Of a DNA stretch of 38,451 bases, positions 17,171 to 25,121 are shown one piece after another (the first letter of the stretch is position 1; every line of letters starts with the position of its first letter). This DNA comes from Rhodoferax sp. (GTDB lineage: Bacteria; Pseudomonadota; Gammaproteobacteria; Burkholderiales; Burkholderiaceae_C), in assembly GCF_011391645.1 (NCBI RefSeq), contig NZ_JAABQC010000014.1, positions 1-38,451 of the forward strand, read 5' to 3'. A program made the translations under genes and the position numbers. Under the pieces are notes generated by a model that worked only from the letters and a program-made list of their open reading frames with translations, had not been told where the DNA came from and made no database searches.

Positions 17171-17650
17171 ATGCCGACACTCTCATCACAACGGCCAGCG
17201 GCGGTAGCCTGGCTCGGCTACGGCGGCTTGCTGCCTTTTTTGGGCTCGGCGCTGCTGTGTTGGCTGGAACCCGATCACCGCAGCCTGTGGCTGGAGATGC
17301 TGCTCACCTATGGCGCGGTGATCCTGAGCTTTGTCGGTGCGCTGCACTGGGGCTTTGCCATGGTGCACCCTGACACGGCGGGCCAACCCATGAACGGCAT
17401 GTACGGCTGGAGCGTGATGCCCTCGCTGCTGGGCTGGGTGGCGCTGCTGGTGCATCCCGCGGCGGGCGCCACCTTGCTGATTGCCGGCTTTTTGGCGCAT
17501 TACCGACAAGATTTGCGTCTGGCCAGGGTTCTGCCCTTGCCCGCCTGGTATTTGCCACTGCGCCTGCAACTCACGGTGGTGGCCTGCCTGTGCCTGGGGT
17601 CGGTGTATTTTCTGGCACAGAGTTTGCCGCCGGCTGCCATGAACGCCTGA
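17171..17650 (+). CDS. DUF3429 family inner-membrane protein
   Basis: A 159-residue protein with about five hydrophobic helices, recognised as DUF3429 by the N-terminal WLGYGGLLPFLGSAL and by LTYGAVILSFVGALHWGFAM, YGWSVMPSLLGW and FLAHYRQD. Family function is unknown. It starts nine bases after the DUF2237 gene and ends at a clear terminator hairpin, so the two form a small operon. The internal charged loop YRQDLRLARVLPLPAWYLPLR is typical for the family. Confidence 0.85.
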   Translation: MPTLSSQRPAAVAWLGYGGLLPFLGSALLCWLEPDHRSLWLEMLLTYGAVILSFVGALHWGFAMVHPDTAGQPMNGMYGWSVMPSLLGWVALLVHPAAGATLLIAGFLAHYRQDLRLARVLPLPAWYLPLRLQLTVVACLCLGSVYFLAQSLPPAAMNA

Positions 17651-17684
17651 TCAAACGGGACAGCGCACGCCCTCGATCATGATT

Positions 17685-17718
17685 GCCAAAAAAAACGAGC
17701 CGGAGCTCGTTTTTTGGC
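17685..17718. terminator. Bidirectional Rho-independent terminator
   Basis: GCC-A8-CGAGC (17685-17700) pairs with GCTCG-T6-GGC (17705-17718), with loop CGGA and a two-base bulge in the A-run. The A/T tracts flank the GC stem on both strands. It lies between the convergent DUF3429 gene and the small exported protein gene. Confidence 0.75.
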
Positions 17719-17733
17719 GGACATCAAAAAGAA

Positions 17734-17946
17734 TTACTTCTTGACTTCTGCCTTCTTCATGTCTTCTTCCAATTTCTTGCAGTCAGCCTTCATTTTTTCG
17801 TCGGCTGTTTTAGGATCCATTTTTTTGCAAGCAGCCATCTTTTCTTCCATGGCCTTGGGGTCTGCCTTCATGGCACCGCCATGAGACATGGCAAAAGAAC
17901 CCGTGGCAAATGCAGCCAACACCAAAGCGGACAATAATTTCATCAT
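17734..17946 (-). CDS. Small exported Met/Lys-rich protein, function unknown
   Basis: Seventy residues. The N-terminus MMKLLSALVLAAFATGSFA is a signal peptide with a probable cut after about residue 19. The mature part is highly charged and helix-prone, with many Lys, Glu and Met, a start reading MSHGGAMKADP, and two cysteines (40 and 56) in repeated CKK settings. Seven Met in about 51 mature residues, plus His, suggest possible metal or oxidant handling in the periplasm; this is a guess. I chose the ATG at 17946 because GGAG lies eight bases upstream. Similar small Met/Lys-rich periplasmic proteins occur in related bacteria without known function. Confidence 0.7.
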   Translation of the reverse strand: MMKLLSALVLAAFATGSFAMSHGGAMKADPKAMEEKMAACKKMDPKTADEKMKADCKKLEEDMKKAEVKK

Positions 17947-18015
17947 AAAAAATCTCCAGGTCAATTTATAAGCGAGTGCGTCCAGAACGGGACGCGCCGG
18001 TAATATAGCGCAAAT

Positions 18016-19221
18016 ATGCAATTATTTTTGGCACCATCAAGGCGAGGGCTTAGCCGCGCAGGGTTTATTGCGTTGTGCGTCATCGGTGGTGCCACAGCCG
18101 CGCTTTGCCACGCCGCACCGCGAACACCCGGCGCAGACACCGAAGTGCTGGAGCGTTTGCCGCTGCGTCCCGGTGACGAGGCCACCCGGGCGTTTCGCAC
18201 CTTGCGCCAGGCGCTGGCCAAAACACCCACCGATGCAAGCGCGGCCAGCGCCCTGGCACAGGCCTACTTTGATCAGGCCATGGCCAAAGGCGACCCGCGC
18301 TACATTGGCTACGCCGAGGCGGTTGTGCGCCCTTTTGCCAGCACCATGACAGCGGACTTGCTGCTGGTGCGCGGCCAGTTGCGACAATACCGGCACCAGT
18401 TTGAAGAGGCCCTGGAAGACTTCTCAAGCGCCTTGCGCCTGGACCCGCAACAGGCTCAGGCCCAAGCCTGGCGCGGCGCCATCTTTCTGGTGCAGGCCAA
18501 CTACCCGGCGGCGCAGCAAGCCTGTCAGGCGCTGCGCGATCTGGCGCAGCGCGCGCTGGCTGGTGCTTGTCAGGGCCTGCTGCAGGCCTACACCGGCAAC
18601 TTGCAAGCAGCCCAAGCCACGCTGCAACTTGCCTTGCAAGCCAGCCCTGCGCCCGAGAACCAACTCTGGCTGCTCACCCGCCTGGGCGAGGTGGCCAGTT
18701 GGCGCGGCCAGGCCGCGCAGGCCGAGCAGCATTTCAAGGCCGCCCTGAAGCTGGGACTCGATGACGGCTACCTGTTGGCCGCCTGGAGCGACTTTTTGCT
18801 GGACGCGCAGCGCCCCGCCGAGGTGGTTGCGCTGCTGGCACCCTGGGAGAGTTCGGACGGTCTGCTGCTGCGCCTGGCCGAGGCAGGAACCCTGCTCAAG
18901 CTGCCGGCAGCGTCCCGGCACGTGCAAGCCCTGGCCAACCGTTTTGACGCCGCCCGCTTGCGCGGCGACGCGACCCACCGCGCCGAAGAAGCCCGCTTTG
19001 AGCTGCGCTTGCGCGGCAACCCGCAGGCCGCGCTGGTCATGGCCAAAGCCAATTACGCGGTGCAGCGCGAACCACGCGACGCCCGCATCTTGCTTGAAGC
19101 GGCGCTCGCGGCGAAAGACCCTGCCGGTGCGCAAGCGGCGCTGGACTGGCTGCGCAGCAGCGGCTTCCAGGACCCGCACATGCTGGCGTTGGCCAAAGAC
19201 CTGAATCTGAAGACACCATGA
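18016..19221 (+). CDS. Exported tetratricopeptide-repeat protein
   Basis: A 401-residue protein with an N-terminal signal peptide (hydrophobic stretch about residues 14-30, cut probably near CHAA). The rest is Ala/Leu/Gln-rich helical repeats. Clear TPR-like units include FEEALEDFSSALRLDPQ and AQAEQHFKAALKLGLDD, and the spacing suggests roughly six or more repeats. It probably works as a periplasmic scaffold. Its stop overlaps the next ATG (ATGA at 19218-19221), so it is translationally coupled to the HupE-like membrane protein, a likely partner. No strong ribosome site is visible before the ATG at 18016, so the exact start is uncertain. A pair of exported TPR and HupE/UreJ-like protein is a recurrent arrangement in proteobacteria as far as I recall. 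Confidence 0.8.
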   Translation: MQLFLAPSRRGLSRAGFIALCVIGGATAALCHAAPRTPGADTEVLERLPLRPGDEATRAFRTLRQALAKTPTDASAASALAQAYFDQAMAKGDPRYIGYAEAVVRPFASTMTADLLLVRGQLRQYRHQFEEALEDFSSALRLDPQQAQAQAWRGAIFLVQANYPAAQQACQALRDLAQRALAGACQGLLQAYTGNLQAAQATLQLALQASPAPENQLWLLTRLGEVASWRGQAAQAEQHFKAALKLGLDDGYLLAAWSDFLLDAQRPAEVVALLAPWESSDGLLLRLAEAGTLLKLPAASRHVQALANRFDAARLRGDATHRAEEARFELRLRGNPQAALVMAKANYAVQREPRDARILLEAALAAKDPAGAQAALDWLRSSGFQDPHMLALAKDLNLKTP

Positions 19222-20360
19222 ATTTCCACCCACGTTTGCAGCTGACACGCCTGCTGGCTTTGCTTTGGCTGCTTCTGGCTTTAAGTGGCCATGCGCTGGC
19301 GCACAAAGCCAGCGACAGCTACCTGGTGCTTGATGTTCAGGGCCAAAGCGTCACCGGCCAATGGGACATTGCCCTGCGCGACATCGACTTTGCCATGGGC
19401 CTGGACGGCGACGGCAATGGCGACATCACCTGGGGCGAGTTGCGCCAGCGTCAGAGCGACCTCAGCGCCTGGGCGCTGGCGCGCCTGCAGTTGCAGCGCG
19501 GCGGCAGCTGCAGCATGACGGCCGACCAGCTCCAGGTGGATGAACACACCGACGGCAGCTACGCCGTGCTGCGTTTGCGCGGCGAGTGTCCAACCGCGGA
19601 TGCCGACCTGCAACTGACCTATCGCCTGATGTTTGACGTTGACGCGCTGCATCGCGGCCTGCTGCGGCTCAAGCTTGACGGGCAAACCCAAACCGCCGTG
19701 CTGGCCCCCGAGACTGCCGAGCAAACCTTCAAAGCCAGCGGTGGTTCGCGTCTGGCGCAGTTTGGCCAGTATCTGGTTGAGGGTGTCTGGCACATCTGGA
19801 TCGGCTTTGACCACATCTTGTTCCTGCTCTCTTTGCTGCTGCCTGCGGTGCTGATTTTTCATCACCGGAGCTGGCGCGCCGTCACCAGCTTTGGCCAGGC
19901 CTTGCGTGAAGTGCTGTGGGTGGTGACCGCCTTCACCGTGGCCCACTCCATCACCCTGACGCTGGCCGCCCTGCAGTGGGTGGAGTTGCCCTCCAGGGTG
20001 GTGGAATCAACGATTGCATTGTCGGTGGTACTGGCGGCAGCCAACAACCTCAAGCCGGTGGTGGCGCAGCGGCGCTGGATGATGGCCTTTGGCTTTGGTC
20101 TGATTCACGGTTTTGGCTTTGCCAGCGTGCTGGCAGATCTGGGCTTGCCCCAGGGCGCGATGGTGCTCTCGCTACTGGGCTTCAACCTCGGTGTGGAACT
20201 GGGCCAACTGGCCATCGTGGCCGTTTTCTTGCCGCTGGCCTACTGGCTCAGGCACACCGCCTTTTACCGCCAGGGGGTGTTCGTTGGCGGCTCGGTGTTG
20301 ACTCTGGGCTTGGCCGCGTTCTGGTTTGTTGAACGTGCCTTCAATCTCAAATTGCTATGA
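19218..20360 (+). CDS. HupE/UreJ-like membrane protein with an exported EF-hand domain
   Basis: A 380-residue protein with signal peptide (1-28), an exported domain of about 150 residues, then about seven membrane helices. The membrane part starts with VWHIWIGFDHILFLLSLLL and holds AFTVAHSITLTLAAL and FGLIHGFGFASVLADLGLP, typical of the HupE/UreJ family (associated with nickel or cobalt in better-known members). Residues 63-74 (DGDGNGDITWGE) fit a canonical 12-residue EF-hand loop with Asp63, Asp65, Asn67, Asp69 and Glu74, so calcium binding is likely. It overlaps the TPR gene and the photolyase-family gene by 4 bases each. The transported substrate is not evident. Confidence 0.83.
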   Translation: MNFHPRLQLTRLLALLWLLLALSGHALAHKASDSYLVLDVQGQSVTGQWDIALRDIDFAMGLDGDGNGDITWGELRQRQSDLSAWALARLQLQRGGSCSMTADQLQVDEHTDGSYAVLRLRGECPTADADLQLTYRLMFDVDALHRGLLRLKLDGQTQTAVLAPETAEQTFKASGGSRLAQFGQYLVEGVWHIWIGFDHILFLLSLLLPAVLIFHHRSWRAVTSFGQALREVLWVVTAFTVAHSITLTLAALQWVELPSRVVESTIALSVVLAAANNLKPVVAQRRWMMAFGFGLIHGFGFASVLADLGLPQGAMVLSLLGFNLGVELGQLAIVAVFLPLAYWLRHTAFYRQGVFVGGSVLTLGLAAFWFVERAFNLKLL

Positions 20361-21937
20361 CCTGCAGCGTGGTCTGGTTCAAGCGCGATTTGCGATTGCA
20401 TGACCATGCGCCACTGGTTGAAGCCGCCACGCACGGCCCGGTGGTGTGCCTGTACGTCATTGAACCCAGTCTGTGGGCGCAACCGGATGCGGCGCGCCAG
20501 CATTTTGAGTTCATTCTGGAGAGCCTGCGCGAACTGGCCCGCGCGCTGAAAACTCTGGGTGGACGCCTGCATGTGCGCACCGGGGAAGTGCCTGAGGTGT
20601 TGGCGCAGCTGCATGCGCTGGCCCCGTTTGAGCGACTGGTCTCGCATGAAGAGACTGGCAACGCGGTGAGCTTTGAGCGGGACAAGGCGGTGGCGCGCTG
20701 GTGCCGGGCGCAAGGCGTGGCGTGGCAGGAATTTCCCCAATTTGGCGTCGTGCGCCGCCTGAAAAGCCGCAACCTCTGGCAAGGCCATTGGGCAGCCCAC
20801 ACCCACGCACCCCAACTGCCCTGCCCCACGCCCAACGAATTGCAGTTTCAACCGAGCCCCTGGCCTGCGCAGCAAGTGCCCGGCGCGCTTGATCTGGGTC
20901 TGAACGCGTTTGACCCTCCGGCTCGCCAGCGTGGCGGGCGCACCAACGGTGTGGCGGTGCTGGATGATTTCTTGAACCACCGCGTCCGCAACTACCGCGG
21001 CGGCATCTCGTCTCCGCTGTCGGCCCCCAGCGCCTGCTCGCGCCTGTCGCCCTACCTGACGTTTGGCTGTGTGAGCCTGCGTGAGGTGGTGCAGGCCACC
21101 GACGCGAAATTGCTGCAACTTAAAGCTCAGTCCGCACACGCATCAAAGGGGCTGGAGGCTTTTTTAAGCCGATTGCACTGGCATTGCCACTTTATCCAGA
21201 AGCTGGAGTCCGAGCCCGAACTGGAGTGGCGCAATGTGCACCGGGGTTACGACGGCCTGCGTGAACCCGACTGGAACGCGGCGCACTTTGAAGCGCTGCA
21301 AGCCGGGCGCACCGGCTGGCCGATGGTCGATGCCTGCGTGGCCATGCTTCGCGAGACTGGCTGGCTCAACTTTCGCATGCGCGCCATGCTGGTGTCGGTG
21401 GCAGCCTACCCGCTCTGGCTGCATTGGCAGCCAGTGGGGCAGTGGCTGGCGCGCCAGTTTCTGGACTACGAGCCCGGCATCCACTGGAGCCAGCTGCAAA
21501 TGCAGAGCGGCACCACCGGCATCAACACCACGCGGGTTTACAACCCGGTCAAGCAAGCGCAAGACCACGACCCCAACGGTGTGTTTGTGCGCCGCTGGTG
21601 CCCGGCCCTGCGCCACGTGCCCGACAGCTGGTTATTGGAGCCCTGGCGCATGCCCGAGAGTGTGCAGGCGGCCTGTGGCGTACGCGTGTCTGCCGATGCG
21701 CCAGCCGGTGCGGTGGATGCCTGGCCGCTGCCGCTGGTCGACCTCGAATCTGCCACCCGCGCCGCCAAAGACCGTCTGCACAGCCTGCGCCGAACCCCCG
21801 AGGTGCGCGCGGGCAAAGCCGCCATTGTTGAGAAACATGCCTCACGCAAAGTTCAGGCTGGGCGGTCGAGGACAACCCGACAAAGCCGTCAGGCCAGCAG
21901 CGCCGCCGGCGCGCAGCTGAGCCTGGGCTTTGACTGA
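20357..21937 (+). CDS. Photolyase/cryptochrome-family protein with unusual active-site residues
   Basis: A 526-residue flavoprotein with the photolyase N-terminal Rossmann domain (VVWFKRDLRLHDH at 5-17) and the C-terminal FAD domain (SRLSPYLTFGCVSLRE, GRTGWPMVDACVAMLRETGW). By hand alignment to E. coli CPD photolyase, the flavin-N5 Asn378 position is His376, the flavin-proximal Trp382 position is Leu380, and the substrate-contacting Glu274 position is Arg272 (Trp275 is kept). A basic tail of about 80 residues follows and ends QLSLGFD, resembling a sliding-clamp-binding hexapeptide. It may be a non-canonical photolyase or a cryptochrome-like photoreceptor. Its start overlaps the HupE-like gene by ATGA. 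Confidence 0.85.
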   Translation: MTCSVVWFKRDLRLHDHAPLVEAATHGPVVCLYVIEPSLWAQPDAARQHFEFILESLRELARALKTLGGRLHVRTGEVPEVLAQLHALAPFERLVSHEETGNAVSFERDKAVARWCRAQGVAWQEFPQFGVVRRLKSRNLWQGHWAAHTHAPQLPCPTPNELQFQPSPWPAQQVPGALDLGLNAFDPPARQRGGRTNGVAVLDDFLNHRVRNYRGGISSPLSAPSACSRLSPYLTFGCVSLREVVQATDAKLLQLKAQSAHASKGLEAFLSRLHWHCHFIQKLESEPELEWRNVHRGYDGLREPDWNAAHFEALQAGRTGWPMVDACVAMLRETGWLNFRMRAMLVSVAAYPLWLHWQPVGQWLARQFLDYEPGIHWSQLQMQSGTTGINTTRVYNPVKQAQDHDPNGVFVRRWCPALRHVPDSWLLEPWRMPESVQAACGVRVSADAPAGAVDAWPLPLVDLESATRAAKDRLHSLRRTPEVRAGKAAIVEKHASRKVQAGRSRTTRQSRQASSAAGAQLSLGFD

Positions 21938-21988
21938 ACCCTCTGACCGTTGGTCCACCTTGCTACTTCACTGTCAAACAAACCACTC

Positions 21989-22144
21989 ATGAAAATGCGC
22001 AAGAAATCCGAGTTGCCCAGCAAAATTTGCCTCACCTGCGGCCTGCCTTTTGCCTGGCGCAAGAAATGGGAACGCGACTGGGACAATGTCAAATACTGCT
22101 CTGAGCGTTGCCGCCGCAGCGGCCAAGCCACCCCGCAAGGCTGA
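21989..22144 (+). CDS. DUF2256 mini-protein (zinc-ribbon-like)
   Basis: Fifty-one residues, almost entirely the DUF2256 domain: [20 protein letters not shown] and then YCSERCRR. Four cysteines (14, 17, 37, 41) make a CxxC...CxxxC arrangement that probably binds zinc. The surface is basic, so nucleic-acid contact is plausible. DUF2256 is often next to or fused with photolyase/cryptochrome genes, and here it lies between two of them, two bases before the DASH cryptochrome start. The frame extends upstream to a GTG at 21950, but the ATG at 21989 gives the family N-terminus. Its function is unknown. Confidence 0.85.
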   Translation: MKMRKKSELPSKICLTCGLPFAWRKKWERDWDNVKYCSERCRRSGQATPQG

Positions 22145-22145
22145 C

Positions 22146-23459
22146 ATGAACACCCTGATGTACTGGTTCAGAAACGACCTTCGCCTGCACGACAACCCGG
22201 CCTTCAGCCAAGCCGCCGCGCAGTGCAGCACGCTACTGCCGGTGTACTGCCTGGACAGCGCCAGCGCCGCCCACAACGGCGAGCAGCGTTGGGGCGTGAT
22301 GCAGCCCAGCCTGCACCGTCAGAGGGTTCTGTATGACAGCCTGATCGACCTGGACACCCAGTTGCGCGCCATGGGCAGCGCGCTGACCGTGGTGAATGGC
22401 CCACCGGCCGAGATATTGCACAAACTGGCGCGGGCAGTGAACGCCACTGCCATCCACTGCGAGACCATTGCCGCCACCCATGAACAAAGCGAGCTGGACA
22501 AGCTGCAACACACCGGTGTTGAGGTGGTCAGCAGCTGGCAGTCCACCTTGTTTGACCCTGAGGCCCTGCCCTTCAAGGTGCAAGACTTGCCAGCGGTCTA
22601 CACCCAGTTTCGCCGCGCGCTGAGCCGCGGCGATGTCACCCCTGTCCCCCCGATGCAGGCCCCCGCGCAATTGCCGCCCTTGCCCAAGACCGCTCACGGC
22701 TACCCCACGGTGTACCTGGTCAACCAGCTCGCCATGCTGGGCGACGGCAGCCCCGAGCCGCGTTCCAGTCTGCCCTATTTGCAGGCAGAATTTGCCGGGG
22801 GTGAGCGCGCGGGATTGGCCCATCTGGCGCGTTACTTTGCCAGCGAGCTGCCACGCCAGTACAAAGCCACGCGCAACCGGCTCACCGGCACCGATTTCTC
22901 CAGCAAATTGTCGGGATGGCTGGCCTCGGGCGCGCTGTCGGTGCGCCAGGTGGCGCAGGCGATGGCCACCTACGAGCAGCGGCAGGGTCCGAATGAAGGC
23001 ACCGAGTGGCTGCTGCTGGAGCTCTTGTGGCGCGACTACTTTCGCCTGCTGCACCTGCAATACGGCGCCAAGCTGTTCAGGTACCGCGGCCTGCGCGACA
23101 AGGTGCCGCCGGTGCACCACGACCCGGCCCAGTTCACCCGCTGGTGTTTGGGCCGAACCGGTGAGCCGCTGGTCGACGCGGCCATGCACGAGCTGCTGGC
23201 CACCGGTTACCTGTCCAACCGGCTGCGCCAGGTGGTGGCCAGCTACCTGATTCATGAGCTCAGCGGCGACTGGCGCGCCGGGGCCGCCTGGTTTGAAGCC
23301 CAGCTGATTGACTACGACGTTTACAACAACCAGGGCAACTGGCTCTACATTGCCGGCATGGGCACCGACCCACGCGGCGGGCGGCGCTTCAACGTGCAAA
23401 AACAGGCCCTGGACCACGACCCCGATCAAAGCTACCAGCGCTTGTGGCAAACCGTGTAG
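22146..23459 (+). CDS. DASH-type cryptochrome
   Basis: DASH cryptochromes bind FAD and an antenna folate and repair CPD lesions mainly in single-stranded DNA. This one has 437 residues from the ATG at 22146 (MNTLMYWFRNDLRLHDN). DASH hallmarks include the linker LPAVYTQFRR, the WLLLELLWRDYFRLLHLQYG helix (Glu and Trp-Arg kept), TGEPLVDAAMHELLATGYLSNRLRQ and the C-terminal YDVYNNQGNW then GTDPRGGRRFN. Asn and Trp four residues apart in NNQGNW match the N5 Asn and flavin-proximal Trp, so the catalytic core looks intact. It begins one base after the DUF2256 stop. The longer open frame starting at 22050 runs inside DUF2256 and is not used. Confidence 0.92.
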   Translation: MNTLMYWFRNDLRLHDNPAFSQAAAQCSTLLPVYCLDSASAAHNGEQRWGVMQPSLHRQRVLYDSLIDLDTQLRAMGSALTVVNGPPAEILHKLARAVNATAIHCETIAATHEQSELDKLQHTGVEVVSSWQSTLFDPEALPFKVQDLPAVYTQFRRALSRGDVTPVPPMQAPAQLPPLPKTAHGYPTVYLVNQLAMLGDGSPEPRSSLPYLQAEFAGGERAGLAHLARYFASELPRQYKATRNRLTGTDFSSKLSGWLASGALSVRQVAQAMATYEQRQGPNEGTEWLLLELLWRDYFRLLHLQYGAKLFRYRGLRDKVPPVHHDPAQFTRWCLGRTGEPLVDAAMHELLATGYLSNRLRQVVASYLIHELSGDWRAGAAWFEAQLIDYDVYNNQGNWLYIAGMGTDPRGGRRFNVQKQALDHDPDQSYQRLWQTV

Positions 23460-23477
23460 CCCTGCGCCCCCATCACC

Positions 23478-25052
23478 ATGACCAACCCAATGAACAGCAT
23501 CACATCTCCGGCCCACACCCTGCGCCTGATTCTGGGCGACCAGCTCAACCCGCGGCACAGCTGGTTTGCCACGGTGCGGCCCGAAGTAATTTATGTGCTG
23601 ATGGAAATCCGCCAGGAAACGGACTACGTGCTGCACCACGCGCAAAAAATCATCGCCATCTTTGCCGGCATGCGCGAGCTGGCGCGCCAACTGCAGAGCG
23701 CTGGCCACCGGGTGCATTACCTGACGATTGACGATCCGGCCAACCAGCAGAGCCTGACCGGCAACCTGAGCGCGTTGATCAGCCTTTACCAGGCGAACGC
23801 CTTTGAGTACCAGGACCCCGACGAGTACCGGCTGGACCAACAGTTGCAAGCCTTTTGTGCTTCCAGCCCATGTTTCAAAATCGTAAGCAGCTCTCAAGTT
23901 AATAGCGAGCACTTCTACACCCAGCGCGATGAAGTGGCCGAAATGTTTGTCAACCGCAAACAGTGGCTGATGGAAACCTTTTACCGCCACATGCGCAAAC
24001 GCCACCGCGTGCTGATCGACGGGGCCGACAAACCTGCGGGCGGTCAGTGGAACTTTGACGCGGACAACCGCAAGCCCTGGAAAGGCACGCCGCCCGAGCC
24101 GCCCGATTTGCGCCCACGCCACGACCACCGCGCGCTGTGGGCCAGCATTCAGGCTGCAGGGGTGAAAAGTTTTGGCGAACCCCATGCGGAAGACTTTCGT
24201 TGGCCGCTTGACCGCGATGAGGCGCTGCAGCAGCTGGACCATTTCATCACCCAAGCGCTGCCATATTTTGGTGACTACGAAGACGCCATGAGCCGCAAGG
24301 CGCAGCGGCTGTTTCACTCGCTGCTGTCGTTTGCCCTCAATGTGAAGATGCTCAAGCCCGACGAGGTGGTGCAGCGGGTCGAAGCGGCCTGCCGCGCAGG
24401 CCAGGTCGAGTTGGCCGCTGCCGAGGGGTTTATCCGCCAGGTCGTTGGCTGGCGCGAATACGTGCGCGGCATTTACTGGGCGCAAATGCCGGGCTACGAC
24501 CAGCACAACTTCTTTGAACACAGCACACCACTGCCCGAATGGTTCTGGACTGGCCACACGCGCATGAGCTGCCTGTCCGCCAGCATCAATGCCTCGCTGC
24601 AAAACGCCCACGCGCACCACATCCAGCGGCTGATGGTAATCGGCAACTTTGCCCTATTGGCTGGCCTCGATGTGCAGGCGCTGCACCGCTGGTATTTGGG
24701 CGTGTACATCGACGCGTTTGAATGGGTGGAGCTGCCCAACACGCTGGGCATGAGCCAGTTTGCCGACGGCGGCCTGCTGGCCACCAAGCCGTATGTGAGC
24801 AGCGCCGCCTACATCGACCGTATGAGCGACTACTGCAAAGGCTGCGCCTATGACAAAAAGCAGCGCCTGGGTGAAGCCGCCTGCCCGTTCAACGCGCTGT
24901 ACTGGGACTTTTACCAACGCAACGCCAACAAGCTCGAGCGCAACCCGCGCATTGGCATGGCCTACCGCCAGTTGGCCAAGATGCCCGCCGACGAGGTGGC
25001 CGCGCTGCAAGCCCAGGCCACCCAAATCCGCCAGCGTCTTGACACGCTCTGA
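23478..25052 (+). CDS. Iron-sulfur bacterial cryptochrome/(6-4) photolyase (FeS-BCP)
   Basis: Resembles Agrobacterium PhrB, which repairs (6-4) photoproducts and carries FAD, a lumazine and a 4Fe-4S cluster. Length is 524 residues. Cys365, Cys453, Cys456 and Cys469 match the four cluster ligands, with the same spacing in the last three (C-x2-C-x12-C). Other family blocks are LILGDQLNP, FYRHMRKRHRVLIDG, GGQWNFDADNRKPW, GFIRQVVGWREYVRGIYW and HHIQRLMVIGNFALLAGLD. The start could be the ATG at 23478 or 23490. A lower-GC stretch at about 23855-23915 encodes a variable loop. It follows the DASH gene by 18 bases, so co-transcription is likely. Confidence 0.93.
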   Translation: MTNPMNSITSPAHTLRLILGDQLNPRHSWFATVRPEVIYVLMEIRQETDYVLHHAQKIIAIFAGMRELARQLQSAGHRVHYLTIDDPANQQSLTGNLSALISLYQANAFEYQDPDEYRLDQQLQAFCASSPCFKIVSSSQVNSEHFYTQRDEVAEMFVNRKQWLMETFYRHMRKRHRVLIDGADKPAGGQWNFDADNRKPWKGTPPEPPDLRPRHDHRALWASIQAAGVKSFGEPHAEDFRWPLDRDEALQQLDHFITQALPYFGDYEDAMSRKAQRLFHSLLSFALNVKMLKPDEVVQRVEAACRAGQVELAAAEGFIRQVVGWREYVRGIYWAQMPGYDQHNFFEHSTPLPEWFWTGHTRMSCLSASINASLQNAHAHHIQRLMVIGNFALLAGLDVQALHRWYLGVYIDAFEWVELPNTLGMSQFADGGLLATKPYVSSAAYIDRMSDYCKGCAYDKKQRLGEAACPFNALYWDFYQRNANKLERNPRIGMAYRQLAKMPADEVAALQAQATQIRQRLDTL

Positions 25053-25121
25053 GCGCCGTTTGCAGTCCAACACTCGCCCAGACGCCAACACCCAAGCTGA
25101 TCAACCCCTGACAAATTCACC

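Noticed and set aside
22233-24620. A 795-codon open frame on the minus strand opposite the DASH cryptochrome and the iron-sulfur photolyase
   Set aside because: The plus-strand genes have full family motifs; the antisense frame has no recognisable domain and is explained by GC-rich codon bias.
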